From assembly GCF_002723995.1 (NCBI RefSeq), contig NZ_BEWP01000004.1:124001-188000 (forward strand): a stretch of DNA of 64,000 nt, given 5' to 3'. This stretch comes from Gluconobacter kondonii. GTDB lineage: Bacteria > Pseudomonadota > Alphaproteobacteria > Acetobacterales > Acetobacteraceae. The stretch's first letter is position 1. Every line of letters begins with the position of its first letter. A program made the position numbers and the translations under genes. Below, piece after piece: positions 63,946 through 64,000 of the stretch. The notes under the pieces were generated by a model, which saw only the letters and a program-made list of their open reading frames with translations, made no database searches and was not told the origin of the DNA.

Positions 63946-63985
63946 TCAGGCTCTCCATCCCGCACACAGAGGATGGAGAGCCTGA
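63946..63985. other. Long perfect hairpin at the right edge, possible terminator of the next gene
   Basis: A 15-bp perfect inverted repeat (63946-63960 with 63971-63985) has a 10-base loop. On the minus strand TTTT follows five bases later. It most likely ends a leftward gene that lies to the right of the window. No gene is seen in 63846-64000. Confidence 0.5.
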
Positions 63986-64000
63986 CCGGTCTCTTCAGAA

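Overview
The window is about 64 kb of ordinary chromosome from an alphaproteobacterium, most probably an acetic acid bacterium (Acetobacteraceae, Gluconobacter-like). This rests on the GcrA cell-cycle regulator, the FYDLN-acid protein, the hopanoid side-chain genes hpnH/I/J/K/M, the aroA-cmk-rpsA order, a periplasmic molybdenum dehydrogenase pair of the isoquinoline-oxidoreductase type, AddAB repair and high GC. No phage, transposase, CRISPR array or plasmid function was seen.

Layout. 1-3.4 kb: end of the Fe-S subunit and the whole molybdopterin subunit of a Tat-exported dehydrogenase, then a GYF_2 membrane protein. 3.4-5.1 kb: leftward glycosyltransferase and a small membrane protein. 5.2-7.9 kb: exported M16 metallopeptidase. 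8-15.4 kb: a leftward three-gene glycosyltransferase operon of visibly lower GC, with two very large multidomain proteins. 15.7-19.6 kb: aroA-cmk-rpsA. 19.8-20.6 kb: FYDLN-acid protein and a lipoprotein-like relative of chorismate lyase. 20.6-24.5 kb: SRP RNA, dnaX, ybaB, recR and a pteridine-reductase-like SDR. 24.6-28.3 kb: ggt, map and a D-Ala-D-Ala carboxypeptidase. 28.6-31.4 kb: clpS-clpA. 31.5-34.1 kb: DUF3465-like protein, bactofilin, adenosine-kinase-like PfkB protein. 34.1-39.9 kb: hopanoid side-chain block (hpnK, hpnJ, hpnI, hpnM leftward; hpnH rightward). 40-43.2 kb: CBS-domain membrane protein and a flagellar trio (flgI, flgJ, FlgN-like). 43.4-46.8 kb: dksA, tRNA-Thr, gcrA, rnd, trxA. 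46.9-55.1 kb: addA-addB-tsaE and a glycosyltransferase. 55.1-57.9 kb: thioredoxin-reductase-like ferredoxin-NADP reductase, dadA, a His-rich exported protein. 58.1-64 kb: typA, queF, an AAC(3)-family protein, and a TonB-dependent receptor with a Fur-like site.

How genes work together. HpnH starts the C35 hopanoid side chain; HpnI, HpnK and HpnJ match the three steps that add and modify the sugar head group of bacteriohopanetetrol; HpnM is the periplasmic lipid-carrier-like partner. ClpS delivers N-degron substrates to ClpA. AddA/AddB form the break-repair helicase-nuclease. The SRP RNA, dnaX, ybaB and recR follow a widespread order.

The part least explained by known biology is the 8-15.4 kb glycosyltransferase operon. 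One protein carries six copies of a roughly 43-residue FD..WY repeat ahead of GT2 and GT4 domains. The next fuses a CgeB-like domain, a GT4 domain and a duplicated module of about 100 residues that I do not recognise. No transporter or polymerase gene accompanies it. All calls are from reading the sequence; no search was run.
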